This document shows, piece by piece, positions 15,447 through 24,158 of a DNA stretch of 26,827 nucleotides; positions within the stretch are counted from its first letter, which is position 1; the number at the start of each line of letters is the position of its first letter. This stretch comes from WFQV01 sp964611145 (GTDB lineage Bacteria > Bacteroidota > Ignavibacteria > Ignavibacteriales > Melioribacteraceae), in the NCBI GenBank assembly GCA_964611145.1, contig CAZSYM010000033.1, forward strand, positions 1-26,827. The letters run 5' to 3'. The position numbers and the translations under genes were made by a program. Under the pieces are notes generated by a model that saw only the letters and a list, made by a program, of their open reading frames with translations, was not told the origin of the DNA and did not search any database.

Positions 15447-17801
15447 TTATTTTATTTCCTCTTTACCAAAAGTTTGCCAATTTATCCGATAAAACTTATC
15501 ACCTTCAAAAAAGAATAATTGAGCGCCATCGGAGTCCGTTCGATAAAAATAGTTTTCTTTTGTTACATTACCATCTAATTTTGTTCTACTCCTATGCCTC
15601 TTCCCCTTGATTTCATTAAACACAACCGCAACGGCATTTATTTTTCTCAATATTTTCAAGGCTTTCCGTCCTTTATACAAAACAGCCACAACCAAGTCGA
15701 ATTTTTCTTGGAAAAACTTAGTCTTATTTTTTACAATTTCATAATCGTTCGGGGAAAGTAAAAAAAGCAATTTTCGTCTTTCCCAATCGCTTTCCACAAT
15801 CCCTTTATTTTTAGAAGGGAAAATCATTTTTATTCTCTTCGAATGCGAATGCCCCGTAAAAACAACCTCGTCTCTTAATTCGAGGAAATTACCTGGCAAG
15901 TACTTCTCGAAAATCTTTCCATAATTCCTAATTATGTCCTTCGTCAACAAAACATTGGACACATGAATCCTTTTCGTCAATTCGTTCAAGAAAGTAAAAA
16001 TATTTCCCGGATTCCCGAATATCGCCAAGCTATTTATTTGAGTAACTCCCGTATTCTCCAGCACAGTGCTTATTTCCGCACCCGCGAAAGGATTACCGTT
16101 AGGCAAAGCGAGCATGCAAAATTTATTTCCATCGGGTAAACTCATAATCACAGAACTTACATTTTCGGTTTCCGGTACCAAAACCGTTAATCCGTCGTCG
16201 GAGAAATACCGCCGAGAGGTTTTAAAAATCAAAATTGAAGAAACAATTACAACAGCAAGCGCAAAAGATATTTTCGCCGTGAGCGAAATGTTCAACTTTA
16301 TAATTACAAGCAAAAGGAGCAACCCCGTAAAATAGAGAAGCGAAGAAAAGAGTCGAAAAGTAGGGAAAGAGATATAAGCAAAAGACAGACTACCCGCAAA
16401 GGTAACCAACTCGTAAAGCAACAGTGTTAAGAGAGAATTAGCCAAAGCAAAAATTCCCGCAAGCCATGAGGAAATGAAGGAAACCGCCAAGGTAAGAATT
16501 CCGTTGGAAACAATAATTCCCACCAGAGGAATCACAACCAAATTGGCAAAAAGAGAAACGAGAGAAAGTTTCTTGAAATAAACAAGAACAAAAGGCAAAG
16601 TTCCGATTTGTGCGGCAAGGGAAACCGTCATAAAAAGAAAAACTTTGCGCAAGAGATTGTTTCGCAATCCGATTTTTTCCACACCCCGCTTGAAAAGAGG
16701 GACGAAATACACAATTGAAAGAACGGCGGCGAAAGAGAGCTGAAAACCCGGCGAGAACAAATCGGTAGGATTAAATATTAATATCAAAAGCGCGGCAAAA
16801 GAAATTGAATTGAGCAAATTGTAATCTCTGTTCAAAAGTAGAGAAAGGATAGAAAATATCGCCATTAAAGAAGCACGCACAACCGAGGCAGGCATGCCCG
16901 TAACGAACATAAAAACCACCAAAGCCAATATGGTAAAGAAAAATCGAAAGTAAAGATTAAATCTCCCGAACAAGAAAAGAGCTATTAAAAGAATGTAACC
17001 GACATGCAAACCAGAAACCGCAAGGACATGAATCACACCGGAGTTCACAAAATTTCTCTTCACATCCGACGAAAGCAAGGAACGATCTGCAAGTAACAGA
17101 CTACGCAAAAGCCCCGCCGTACGACTGTCGTTTATCTTTCTGATTTTTTCGTCCAGGGATTTTCTAATTTCGAAAATCCAATTTGCAATTCCACCGTTCC
17201 CGCCTTCGTAAAGATTCACAAGGAAAGCATCATAGCAATAAAAAAGAGAATTTATATTTTTCTCGAATAAATATTCGGCATAATCGAATTCTCCGGGATT
17301 CAATGCTCTGCGTGGTTTCCGAATAGTCCCTAAAATTTCAAGGGAATCACCGATTTTAATCTCGGAGTAAAGAGCGTTCAAAGAAGCGGGTTCATCGAAA
17401 ACATTGACCAAAAACTTTCCGCGGAAAGAAATTCTCCGTTTGTCATAAACAATGGAATCCGACTTGACAACGAATTGGAGCTTATTTTTACGTATAAGAA
17501 AAACATCGCTCACGGAACCTTTGAGCACAACATTTTTGATTCTTTCCGCTCCGAAAGGATAATTAACAATATAAACATGCGAAAGAGCCAAAATCAAGGC
17601 GCCAATCAACATGGAATTGAGAAAAGCCAATATTATCAAGGCTTTCCCACGTTTTCCGTAAACAGTTCCCAAAATCGCAAATGCAAAGATTCCCACGGCG
17701 AGGGAAAGCAGAAGGACAGAAGAAGGGAAGCTCAAAAATCTTTGAGCGATAATTCCCGCAACAACCGAAAGGACGAAATAGAATAATAAATTCCGCCTCA
17801 C
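15447..17801 (-). CDS. comEC: ComEC/Rec2-family DNA uptake channel protein, degenerate C-terminal domain
   Basis: A 784-residue membrane protein. Residues 1-80 have membrane helices. About 90-190 form the extracytoplasmic OB-like DUF4131 domain, ending in NPGEFDYAEYLFEKNI. About 225-500 form the Competence domain with the hallmark HVLAVSGLHVG (258-268) and GMPASVVRASLM (302-313). In the ComEC family this protein forms the inner-membrane channel for single-stranded DNA in transformation. The C-terminal part (about 535-784) lines up with the metallo-beta-lactamase domain, but the THxHxDHxGG metal-binding stretch reads AIFGNPGNIFTF (593-604), with no His or Asp ligands. The start is GTG, overlapping the TGA of the upstream gene as GTGA with no ribosome site, so it is translationally coupled. 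No other competence genes are visible nearby. Confidence 0.88.
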   Translation of the reverse strand: MRRNLLFYFVLSVVAGIIAQRFLSFPSSVLLLSLAVGIFAFAILGTVYGKRGKALIILAFLNSMLIGALILALSHVYIVNYPFGAERIKNVVLKGSVSDVFLIRKNKLQFVVKSDSIVYDKRRISFRGKFLVNVFDEPASLNALYSEIKIGDSLEILGTIRKPRRALNPGEFDYAEYLFEKNINSLFYCYDAFLVNLYEGGNGGIANWIFEIRKSLDEKIRKINDSRTAGLLRSLLLADRSLLSSDVKRNFVNSGVIHVLAVSGLHVGYILLIALFLFGRFNLYFRFFFTILALVVFMFVTGMPASVVRASLMAIFSILSLLLNRDYNLLNSISFAALLILIFNPTDLFSPGFQLSFAAVLSIVYFVPLFKRGVEKIGLRNNLLRKVFLFMTVSLAAQIGTLPFVLVYFKKLSLVSLFANLVVIPLVGIIVSNGILTLAVSFISSWLAGIFALANSLLTLLLYELVTFAGSLSFAYISFPTFRLFSSLLYFTGLLLLLVIIKLNISLTAKISFALAVVIVSSILIFKTSRRYFSDDGLTVLVPETENVSSVIMSLPDGNKFCMLALPNGNPFAGAEISTVLENTGVTQINSLAIFGNPGNIFTFLNELTKRIHVSNVLLTKDIIRNYGKIFEKYLPGNFLELRDEVVFTGHSHSKRIKMIFPSKNKGIVESDWERRKLLFLLSPNDYEIVKNKTKFFQEKFDLVVAVLYKGRKALKILRKINAVAVVFNEIKGKRHRSRTKLDGNVTKENYFYRTDSDGAQLFFFEGDKFYRINWQTFGKEEIK

Positions 17802-18700
17802 TTTAATAAATTCAAAACATTTATTTTAATATCCGTTAAATCCTTGATATTATTAGCCAAAGTCTCTGCGCCCTTTCCCGCCGCCAAGCCCAATGCCGGG
17901 TTTCTCGTGTGTGTTTTAATCGAAATATCTTCGAAGTTCCCATGATCCGAGCAAAGGAACAAGGTAATTTCCTCGGGCAGATTATTCAACAGATAAAAAA
18001 GAAAAGCATCCAGATTCAAATATATTTCCTCGAAGAGCTCTTTCAAACGCCAATGCCCCAGGTGGTCGGTCAAATAGAATTCGAAAAGAGTAAAATCGTA
18101 TCTCAAAGCAAGTCTCAACAATCTTTTTGCCGCCGTTTCCGGAGAGATTATTTTCAACTTATATCCCAATTTTTTAACCCAACGAAAATTGGTAATTTCA
18201 TTGCTCAAAGCTCTGCCTGCGCGGAGGTCGGAGGTATTCAAAATCCTTACTCCGCTTTGCAATGCCATCAAGGAAGTAACATTAAGCCTTTTTTTACCGC
18301 TTCGCAAATAATCGAAATAAATTTTAGGATACGCATTGGTAAAATAAGGTTTCAAGCCCAATTTTTTAACCGCCAAAAAGATATTTTCCTTTTCCAGCAC
18401 AGGGATAGTCGAGGAATACGGGAAAGGTCCGAAATGACGTCCCACAAGGCGTGCCGCATTCACGCCCGTAAAAATAGTTACTTGTCCCGTTCCGCTTTGA
18501 GGCAAACCCGCAACTCCGAGAGTCGCATCGAGGGGGAAAACAAATTTATCTTTGTTCCGAAGAACGGGATTTTTCAGGGAAGGAACGGCACCGAATACTT
18601 TTTCGAAAGTCTTAAATCCAAAACGAAAAAAGGGATTTTTTTCGGCGTCCTCTTCCCCTATCCCCACACCGTCCAGGAACAGGAACAAAATTTTTTGCAT
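17798..18700 (-). CDS. Alkaline-phosphatase-superfamily metalloenzyme of unknown substrate
   Basis: A 300-residue soluble protein with the metal-site pattern of the phosphoglycerate mutase/phosphopentomutase branch of the alkaline phosphatase superfamily. Asp10 lies in LFLDGVGIG. Candidate nucleophiles Ser69 and Thr71 are in PQSGTGQ. Asp212, His213 and His216 are in TDHLGH, Asp252 and His253 in SDHGN, and His264 in KTHTRNP. It is shorter than true cofactor-independent phosphoglycerate mutases (about 510) and phosphopentomutases (about 390), with only a small region at 90-200 where a cap could sit. Its reaction therefore cannot be named; phosphate-ester hydrolysis or transfer is the natural inference. 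Its ATG follows the dtd stop with no gap, and its stop overlaps the comEC-like GTG, so it is embedded in a translationally coupled cluster. Confidence 0.82.
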   Translation of the reverse strand: MQKILFLFLDGVGIGEEDAEKNPFFRFGFKTFEKVFGAVPSLKNPVLRNKDKFVFPLDATLGVAGLPQSGTGQVTIFTGVNAARLVGRHFGPFPYSSTIPVLEKENIFLAVKKLGLKPYFTNAYPKIYFDYLRSGKKRLNVTSLMALQSGVRILNTSDLRAGRALSNEITNFRWVKKLGYKLKIISPETAAKRLLRLALRYDFTLFEFYLTDHLGHWRLKELFEEIYLNLDAFLFYLLNNLPEEITLFLCSDHGNFEDISIKTHTRNPALGLAAGKGAETLANNIKDLTDIKINVLNLLK

Positions 18701-19156
18701 TTATTTCGATTCCACCATTAAAGTAACGGGACCGTCATTTATAATTTTAACGGACATCATCGCCCCGAAAATGCCCGTCTTTACTTTATCCGCACCGATA
18801 TTTTCTTTTAGCCTTTCCACAAATTTCTCATACAACATTTCGGCGACGGGCGGTTTTGCGGCATCGGTAAAACTAGGACGATTCCCGCGTCTCGTATCAC
18901 CGTAAAGTGTAAATTGCGAAATAACAAGAACCTCTCCTCCCGTATCTTTCACGGACAAATTCATTTTGCCGTTTTCATCCTCGAATATTCGAAGATTGGT
19001 ACATTTATCCGCCACGTAATTCACTTCCTTTTCCCCGTCGCCTTCTCGGACACCGAGGAGAATCACCATACCGCGTCCAATCTCCCGCCTATAATTTTCG
19101 GAGGGAATATAAACGCCACCTTCGGAAACCCTTTGAATTAAAGCTCTCAACGCCAT
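18701..19156 (-). CDS. dtd: D-aminoacyl-tRNA deacylase
   Basis: A 151-residue cytoplasmic enzyme that removes D-amino acids (and glycine) mischarged on tRNA. Family motifs are SQFTLYGD (80-87) and the Gly-cis-Pro motif NDGPVT (140-145), which reaches into the partner active site in the homodimer. Length is exactly typical. The start ATG lies inside the end of prmC, overlapping it by ten bases, and follows an AAAGGAG sequence placed unusually close to the ATG. It sits directly upstream of the metalloenzyme gene. The identification is firm. Confidence 0.97.
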   Translation of the reverse strand: MALRALIQRVSEGGVYIPSENYRREIGRGMVILLGVREGDGEKEVNYVADKCTNLRIFEDENGKMNLSVKDTGGEVLVISQFTLYGDTRRGNRPSFTDAAKPPVAEMLYEKFVERLKENIGADKVKTGIFGAMMSVKIINDGPVTLMVESK

Positions 19157-20013
19157 TCTCCTTTCACTATTCTTGCAATCCCGTTGAAATCGTTTTTGAC
19201 TTCGATTTTTTCGAACCCTTTTTCCGTAAGCAATGCGGAAACATACTCCGCCTGCCCGTGACCGATTTCAAAATAAATTTGTCCCTCAGATTTCATAATT
19301 TTATCGGCAAGCTCAAGTATTCTCTTGTAAAAACTCAAACCATCACCGAAATCCGTAACCGCCTCCTTCGGCTCGAATTCCCTTATTTCCTTTTGCAATT
19401 GATCGAATTCCTTAGCGGAAACATAAGGGGGATTGGAAACCACAATATCGAAGTTGTGCAAGTTTTCCACAAAGGAATCATCAAATATATCAGCCTTTTC
19501 GAAACGTACATACTCCGAAACCGAATGCAGTCGGGCATTTTCTCTTGCGATACGAACGGCGGCGGCGGAAATATCAATCGATAGCACCTCCGCATCGGAC
19601 AAATTTTTCCGCAATGCAATTGCAATATTGCCGCTTCCGGAACCAATTTCAAAAATTCTCAATTCCTTCTTTCCAGCGTTATCTTTAATAATTTCTTCCA
19701 CCAGCAACTCCGTTTCGGGTCTGGGAATAAGAACCGAAGAATCGATTTTAAACTTAAGTCCGAAAAAATCCGTTTCGCCCAAAATGTATTGCAAAGGCTC
19801 GCCCGCGGCACGTCGAGACAAATATTCACGATAGAGCGCCTTTTCTTTCTCGTTCAACGGTCGGTCGAATTGCAAATAAATATCGAGGCGTTTGCAGTTC
19901 AGGATGCCCGCCAAGAGCAATTCCGCGTTTGCCCGCGGCTCGCTAATTCCCTTTTTCCTTAAGTATTCCTCAGAAAGCCGAGTCGCCTGTAATACGGTTA
20001 AAATCTCACTCAT
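19147..20013 (-). CDS. prmC: Peptide chain release factor N5-glutamine methyltransferase
   Basis: A 288-residue SAM-dependent methyltransferase (HemK/PrmC) that methylates the Gln of the GGQ motif in release factors. An N-terminal helical domain contains GEPLQYILGE (71-80), followed by VLIPRPETELLVE (94-106). The SAM site is EIGSGSGNIAIAL (122-134) and the catalytic NPPY motif is at 194-197. In many genomes prmC follows prfA; here it is preceded instead, 19 bases upstream, by a sugar permease gene, and its end overlaps dtd. No clear Shine-Dalgarno site is seen before its ATG, which suggests coupling to upstream translation. Confidence 0.97.
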   Translation of the reverse strand: MSEILTVLQATRLSEEYLRKKGISEPRANAELLLAGILNCKRLDIYLQFDRPLNEKEKALYREYLSRRAAGEPLQYILGETDFFGLKFKIDSSVLIPRPETELLVEEIIKDNAGKKELRIFEIGSGSGNIAIALRKNLSDAEVLSIDISAAAVRIARENARLHSVSEYVRFEKADIFDDSFVENLHNFDIVVSNPPYVSAKEFDQLQKEIREFEPKEAVTDFGDGLSFYKRILELADKIMKSEGQIYFEIGHGQAEYVSALLTEKGFEKIEVKNDFNGIARIVKGEWR

Positions 20014-20032
20014 CTATACTCGAAGCCAAAAA

Positions 20033-21304
20033 TTAATTCTCGTTGTTTTTTAATCTTCGCTTCTTCCAAAGAGAAACGGTTTTATTATTTATCAAAGGTT
20101 TAGCCCAAATTCCCACGCTCAAAATATATCCCAAAGTTATAAAAAGGAAAAGCATCCCATAACGTAATCCGAACAAATCCCCCAAAGCGCCGATAATAAC
20201 CGGCACAATAGCGCCACCGATTATTCCCGTAACCAAGATACCTGAAAAAGCGCCATGATGTTCCGCGAAGGAATTCAAAGCGAGGGAGAAGACAATCGAC
20301 CACATTACGGAAAGGAAAAAGCCCACGGCGGGGAAAGCATAGAGCGATATTTTTGCGGAGCCAAAAAGAGCAAAAGCAAGAGTAATCATTGCCGCGCTTG
20401 TGAAAGTAACAAGAACTTTCCGACTATCGAAAAGTTTAAGAAACACCAAGCCCAGCACACATCCTGCGGTAAGCAATCCCCAAAAAAGGGAGACGGATTC
20501 CGCACCGGTAGTTTGAGGATTATAACCGTGATAGCTTTTCAAGAACTCGGAAATCCAATTTGCCGTTCCCTGTTCGGTTCCCACATAAGCGAAAATCCCG
20601 ATGAAATAAAGCCAAACAATTTTTCTCTTAAAAAGTTCACCGTAAATTTTCCATGCTCCAACGCGCTCGTCACTTTTAAGCTTCACCTTTGGGAATTTGG
20701 AAAGCGCAATAACAAGCACCATAGCGAGAGAAACAACAGCAAAAATCCAATAAAGAGAAACCCATGGCATTCGGGAGGGAGTGATTACAGAAAGAGCGGA
20801 AAGGAAAACATTCCCCGCTTCCACATTTTTCCCCAGATTGTTCACCAAATAAGAATAAACATGCGGGCTAATAAATGAAGCCGCTCCGAAAACAAGTTGG
20901 GCAAGCACCGAATTAAAAGCGAATGCTTCCTCTCCTCCTGCGGTTCTCAACAGGGGATTTATAGCCACTTGCAACATTGCCATCCCAATTCCGATTAAAA
21001 ATAACGAAGGCAAGGCAACGGCATAAACAGGAAAAGTTGCAAACAAAAGGGCGCCCGCAAAAGCCAGCAGAAAAGAAACAAGCATGGTAATTTTCTCTCC
21101 GTACCTTTCCACCAGCATACCGGCCGGAATGGACATAACTCCGTAAGCAACAAAAAAAGAAAACGGTAAAAAAGCGGCGAGTGTAAGGCTCAGATTAAAA
21201 CTGTTTATCAAATCGGGAATAATAGGACCCAAAATGTTCGTCAAGAAAGAGATGACAAAAAATACCAAGAAAATAAGCCCGACAATAAAATAATTCTTTC
21301 TCAT
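20033..21304 (-). CDS. Sugar permease, MFS (FucP/glucose-galactose-like FHS family)
   Basis: A 423-residue twelve-helix MFS protein. The MFS loop between helices 2 and 3 reads GMLVERYGEK (62-71). QVAINPLLRTAGGEE (112-126) matches the region of helix 4 that is conserved in the fucose/glucose H+ symporters. Its ATG overlaps the TGA of the ROK kinase gene as ATGA, with a GGGAG site inside the kinase end. Transport and phosphorylation of a sugar are therefore probably co-produced. The sugar could be glucose, mannose, fructose or an amino sugar; the sequence does not say which. Its end lies 19 bases before prmC. Confidence 0.88.
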   Translation of the reverse strand: MRKNYFIVGLIFLVFFVISFLTNILGPIIPDLINSFNLSLTLAAFLPFSFFVAYGVMSIPAGMLVERYGEKITMLVSFLLAFAGALLFATFPVYAVALPSLFLIGIGMAMLQVAINPLLRTAGGEEAFAFNSVLAQLVFGAASFISPHVYSYLVNNLGKNVEAGNVFLSALSVITPSRMPWVSLYWIFAVVSLAMVLVIALSKFPKVKLKSDERVGAWKIYGELFKRKIVWLYFIGIFAYVGTEQGTANWISEFLKSYHGYNPQTTGAESVSLFWGLLTAGCVLGLVFLKLFDSRKVLVTFTSAAMITLAFALFGSAKISLYAFPAVGFFLSVMWSIVFSLALNSFAEHHGAFSGILVTGIIGGAIVPVIIGALGDLFGLRYGMLFLFITLGYILSVGIWAKPLINNKTVSLWKKRRLKNNEN

Positions 21305-22428
21305 CGAATCACTCCCCTATCTTCTTCCAATTTCTTGACGGCAAACGCATAAGCCCCCAGCATAATAGCCTTGCTGGTTCCTATACGAGAAATTCCCACA
21401 CCCAGCCGTTTTTCCGTTTCATAAGAAATCATCTCTTCCGAGAAAGGAATTTTTGTGCTTCGGGATTTATCCTTCAGAAACTCCGACTTTTGCAGTTCAT
21501 CTTCCAAATTATAAACTTTGGAAACAAGTCTTTTAACTTGCGAGCCGTCCGGTAACGAATAAAAAGAATTCATTTCCTCAATCATGCTTTCCAAAAAGAG
21601 CGAATGTGCCGCGGCGATACCGCCACCGATAACAATCAAGCCGTCAACGACGGTAATAATATTAGCCAATGCATCTCCCAACGCCTCTCCGAATCGTTCG
21701 TAAGCCTTCCGTGCAGCTTGGCTATTGCCTTTTCTCCGTCCGATTCCTATTTCGAAAATTTCTTTGGGTGTGGGTGTTGTTTCCCCAAGTTCAATATTCG
21801 CCTCTTCGGCAAAAAATCTCTGCACGCCACGTATGCTTACGAATTCCTCCACATTCATCGAGGGATTTTCTTTACTCCGCAGAAGGAATATTTCTCCTGC
21901 CGCCGAATTATCTCCCAACAAAAGATTCCCTTCGTGAACAATTCCCGCGCCGAAGCCTGTTCCCAAAGTAACGGCAAGCAGATTCTTGTAACGTTTTCGA
22001 CTCCCCGCTCTTTCCAGCATCGAATTAACCTCGGGTAGAAATCCCGCAATTGCCTCGCCATAAGCATACAAATCACCGTCATTATTGATAAAAACGGGAA
22101 CACCGAATTCCTTTTCTAACATAGGTCCCAGTGCGACTCCTCCTTCTGCGAAAGCCGGTAAATTACCCAATTCTCCTATAACTCCACGCGGATAATCGGC
22201 GGGTCCCGGGAAAGCAAAACTTATTGCCAAAGGCTTCTCGCCAAGGCTATTCCATACTTTTCGAAAGCCACTTATTATTGTTTGCAAACACAATTCCAAA
22301 TCGTGCGCATTGGAAGGTAAAACGAATTGCTCCGTCAAAAATTTTCCCGACTGAACAGCGGAAAAGACAAAATTCGTTCCGCCCGCATCGAGCGTCATAA
22401 TTATTTCTTTTTTATTTTCGATATTCAT
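21301..22428 (-). CDS. ROK-family sugar kinase without the zinc motif
   Basis: A 375-residue kinase of the ROK family. The ATP phosphate motif DAGGTNF is at 14-20. The catalytic Asp is probably Asp117 in INNDGDLYAYGE. GTGFGAGIV (156-164) and the following Gly-Asp-Asn-Ser-Ala-Ala-Gly-Glu stretch match the ROK signature. The usual CxCGxxGCxE zinc-binding segment is missing; the corresponding stretch near 182-200 has no Cys. The C-terminal part (about 280-345) is longer than in compact glucokinases. A GGAAAG-type ribosome site precedes the ATG. It opens the run that ends with the comEC-like gene, and together with the permease it should trap an imported hexose as a phosphate ester. Confidence 0.88.
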   Translation of the reverse strand: MNIENKKEIIMTLDAGGTNFVFSAVQSGKFLTEQFVLPSNAHDLELCLQTIISGFRKVWNSLGEKPLAISFAFPGPADYPRGVIGELGNLPAFAEGGVALGPMLEKEFGVPVFINNDGDLYAYGEAIAGFLPEVNSMLERAGSRKRYKNLLAVTLGTGFGAGIVHEGNLLLGDNSAAGEIFLLRSKENPSMNVEEFVSIRGVQRFFAEEANIELGETTPTPKEIFEIGIGRRKGNSQAARKAYERFGEALGDALANIITVVDGLIVIGGGIAAAHSLFLESMIEEMNSFYSLPDGSQVKRLVSKVYNLEDELQKSEFLKDKSRSTKIPFSEEMISYETEKRLGVGISRIGTSKAIMLGAYAFAVKKLEEDRGVIR

Positions 22429-22584
22429 TCCGCTTTCCTATTTCGGATACCGATAAAATTTAATTTTAAAAAGATTTTAAATATAAGGATTCGCATGAAA
22501 TAGGCGTTCAAATTTTTTCCATTCTAAATTGTTTTTCTTATCTTTCGCAATCTTTTTGGAAGCAGTAACAAATAAGGAGAAGCG
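22429..22584. promoter_or_regulatory. Divergent promoter region between the ROK kinase and POT transporter genes
   Basis: These 156 bases separate two genes transcribed outward, so both promoters must lie here or nearby. The tract is very A/T-rich. I cannot assign -10/-35 or Bacteroidota-type boxes with confidence. Clear ribosome sites are present at both ends: a GGAAAG type for the kinase and AAGGAG for the transporter. Confidence 0.5.
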
Positions 22585-24087
22585 ATGTTCAAAAATCACC
22601 CGAAAGGTCTGCCCGTCTTGTTTTTCACGGAAATGTGGGAAAGGTTCGGATTCTACACAATGTTGGCAATTTTCGTTCTTTATCTTCAGGAAAACTTCAA
22701 ATGGGATGCCGCTACAACGACGAATATTTACGGGATTTTCCTCGCTGCCGTTTACTTCACCCCCATATTCGGCGGGTGGATAGCGGATAATCTTTGGGGT
22801 TACGGCAAGACGATTACAATAGGCGCTGTCGTAATGGGTATCGGTTATGCTCTAATGGCCGTACCGACTCATTCCGCCACACAGCTTTACATTGCCCTTT
22901 TGATTGTTGCTTTGGGAAACGGTTTGTTCAAAGCCAACATTTCGGTGCTTGTGGGCAATCTTTATTCCCATGCCGACGGTTCCACAAAGGATGCGGGGTA
23001 CAATATTTTTTATATGGGAATCAACATTGGCGCTTTCTATGCCCCGCAAGCAGCGGCAGGAATAAAAAATTTGATGATAAATCACTTTCACCTTTCTCTG
23101 GCGGAAGGATACAATGCCGGGTTCGGATTAGCCGCTTTGGGAATGGTCGTATCTTTACTAATCTTTAATTTATTTAAGAAATACTACAAGGATGCCGACT
23201 ATCAATCGAAGCACGTTACGAATACGGAAAAGGATTTGCAACTTCCGAAAGAACAGGAAAAAGAAAGAGTAATTGCGCTCATTACTATTTTTGCAATTGT
23301 AATTTTCTTCTGGATGTCCTTCCACCAAAACGGTGCAGCAATGACGCTCTTCGCAAAGACCTATACAAATCTCAAGGTCGGCAAAATCACATATTTGCTT
23401 TTCGATATAGTGGGCTTACATGGAATTTTGGCTTTGCTTTTGGGAGCGGGATTTTTCTTTTCGAAGGGAGCCTCTCCAAAAGCCAAAACATATTCTCTAA
23501 TTGCAATGGTAATCGGAGCTGTAATAATCGGACTAAAACTCTCCTCGGCAGGGAATGAAAATCAAATTTCCCCCGAACAATTTCAATCGTTCAATCCCAT
23601 GTTTATTGTTTTATTGACTCCGGTTGTAGTGGGATATTTCAAATACCTACACAACAAAGGCAAAGAACCATCCTCACCGGGGAAAATCGGAATCGGTATG
23701 GTGCTTACCGCCGTTACTTATTTTGTAATGATTTTAGCTTCATTAGGTTTACCGGCGGTTCATACGTTGAACGGTTCCACCTCTCCCGTCTTAGTCAGCC
23801 CATACTGGCTCATTACCAGTTATTTTATCATAACATTGGCTGAATTACACTTAAGCCCCATGGGACTTTCTTTCGTTTCGAAAGTTGCACCGCCCAAAAT
23901 GAAGGGTTTAATGATGGGGATGTGGTTCGGAGCAACCGCAGTAGGAAACTATTTGGCTGGCTTTATCGGAAGATTCTATCAAGACTGGGAACTCTGGCAA
24001 TTCTTCCTTTTGTTGGTAATCACTTCTCTTTTTGCCGCATTCTTAATTGCGCTTTTCTTAAAAAAGTTAAAGCACGCCACACGATAA
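22585..24087 (+). CDS. Proton-dependent oligopeptide transporter, POT/PTR family
   Basis: A 500-residue inner-membrane H+-coupled di/tripeptide importer, the only complete gene on the plus strand. Helix 1 carries the full ExxERFGFY motif (Glu16, Glu19, Arg20) needed for proton coupling. GNGLFKANISVLVG (111-124) and FYMGINIGAF (142-151) are the PTR2 signature regions. About fourteen hydrophobic segments are present, as in bacterial POTs. AAGGAG precedes the ATG at good spacing, and a strong terminator follows the stop. Its neighbour on the other side encodes an exported oligopeptidase, so both fit a peptide-feeding role. Confidence 0.96.
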   Translation: MFKNHPKGLPVLFFTEMWERFGFYTMLAIFVLYLQENFKWDAATTTNIYGIFLAAVYFTPIFGGWIADNLWGYGKTITIGAVVMGIGYALMAVPTHSATQLYIALLIVALGNGLFKANISVLVGNLYSHADGSTKDAGYNIFYMGINIGAFYAPQAAAGIKNLMINHFHLSLAEGYNAGFGLAALGMVVSLLIFNLFKKYYKDADYQSKHVTNTEKDLQLPKEQEKERVIALITIFAIVIFFWMSFHQNGAAMTLFAKTYTNLKVGKITYLLFDIVGLHGILALLLGAGFFFSKGASPKAKTYSLIAMVIGAVIIGLKLSSAGNENQISPEQFQSFNPMFIVLLTPVVVGYFKYLHNKGKEPSSPGKIGIGMVLTAVTYFVMILASLGLPAVHTLNGSTSPVLVSPYWLITSYFIITLAELHLSPMGLSFVSKVAPPKMKGLMMGMWFGATAVGNYLAGFIGRFYQDWELWQFFLLLVITSLFAAFLIALFLKKLKHATR

Positions 24088-24104
24088 AAAGACGTTTGCA
24101 TACA

Positions 24105-24135
24105 AAAAACGCCAAGGTATTTCCTTGGCGTTTTT
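24105..24135. terminator. Strong hairpin terminator serving both converging genes
   Basis: A perfect 13-base inverted repeat (AAAAACGCCAAGG with its complement) encloses a five-base loop. T-runs occur on both strands, so it can end the POT transcript on the plus strand and the lipoprotein transcript on the minus strand. It lies 17 bases after the POT stop and 23 bases beyond the lipoprotein stop. Confidence 0.95.
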
Positions 24136-24158
24136 ATTTTTCTCAAATTTAAAAACAA

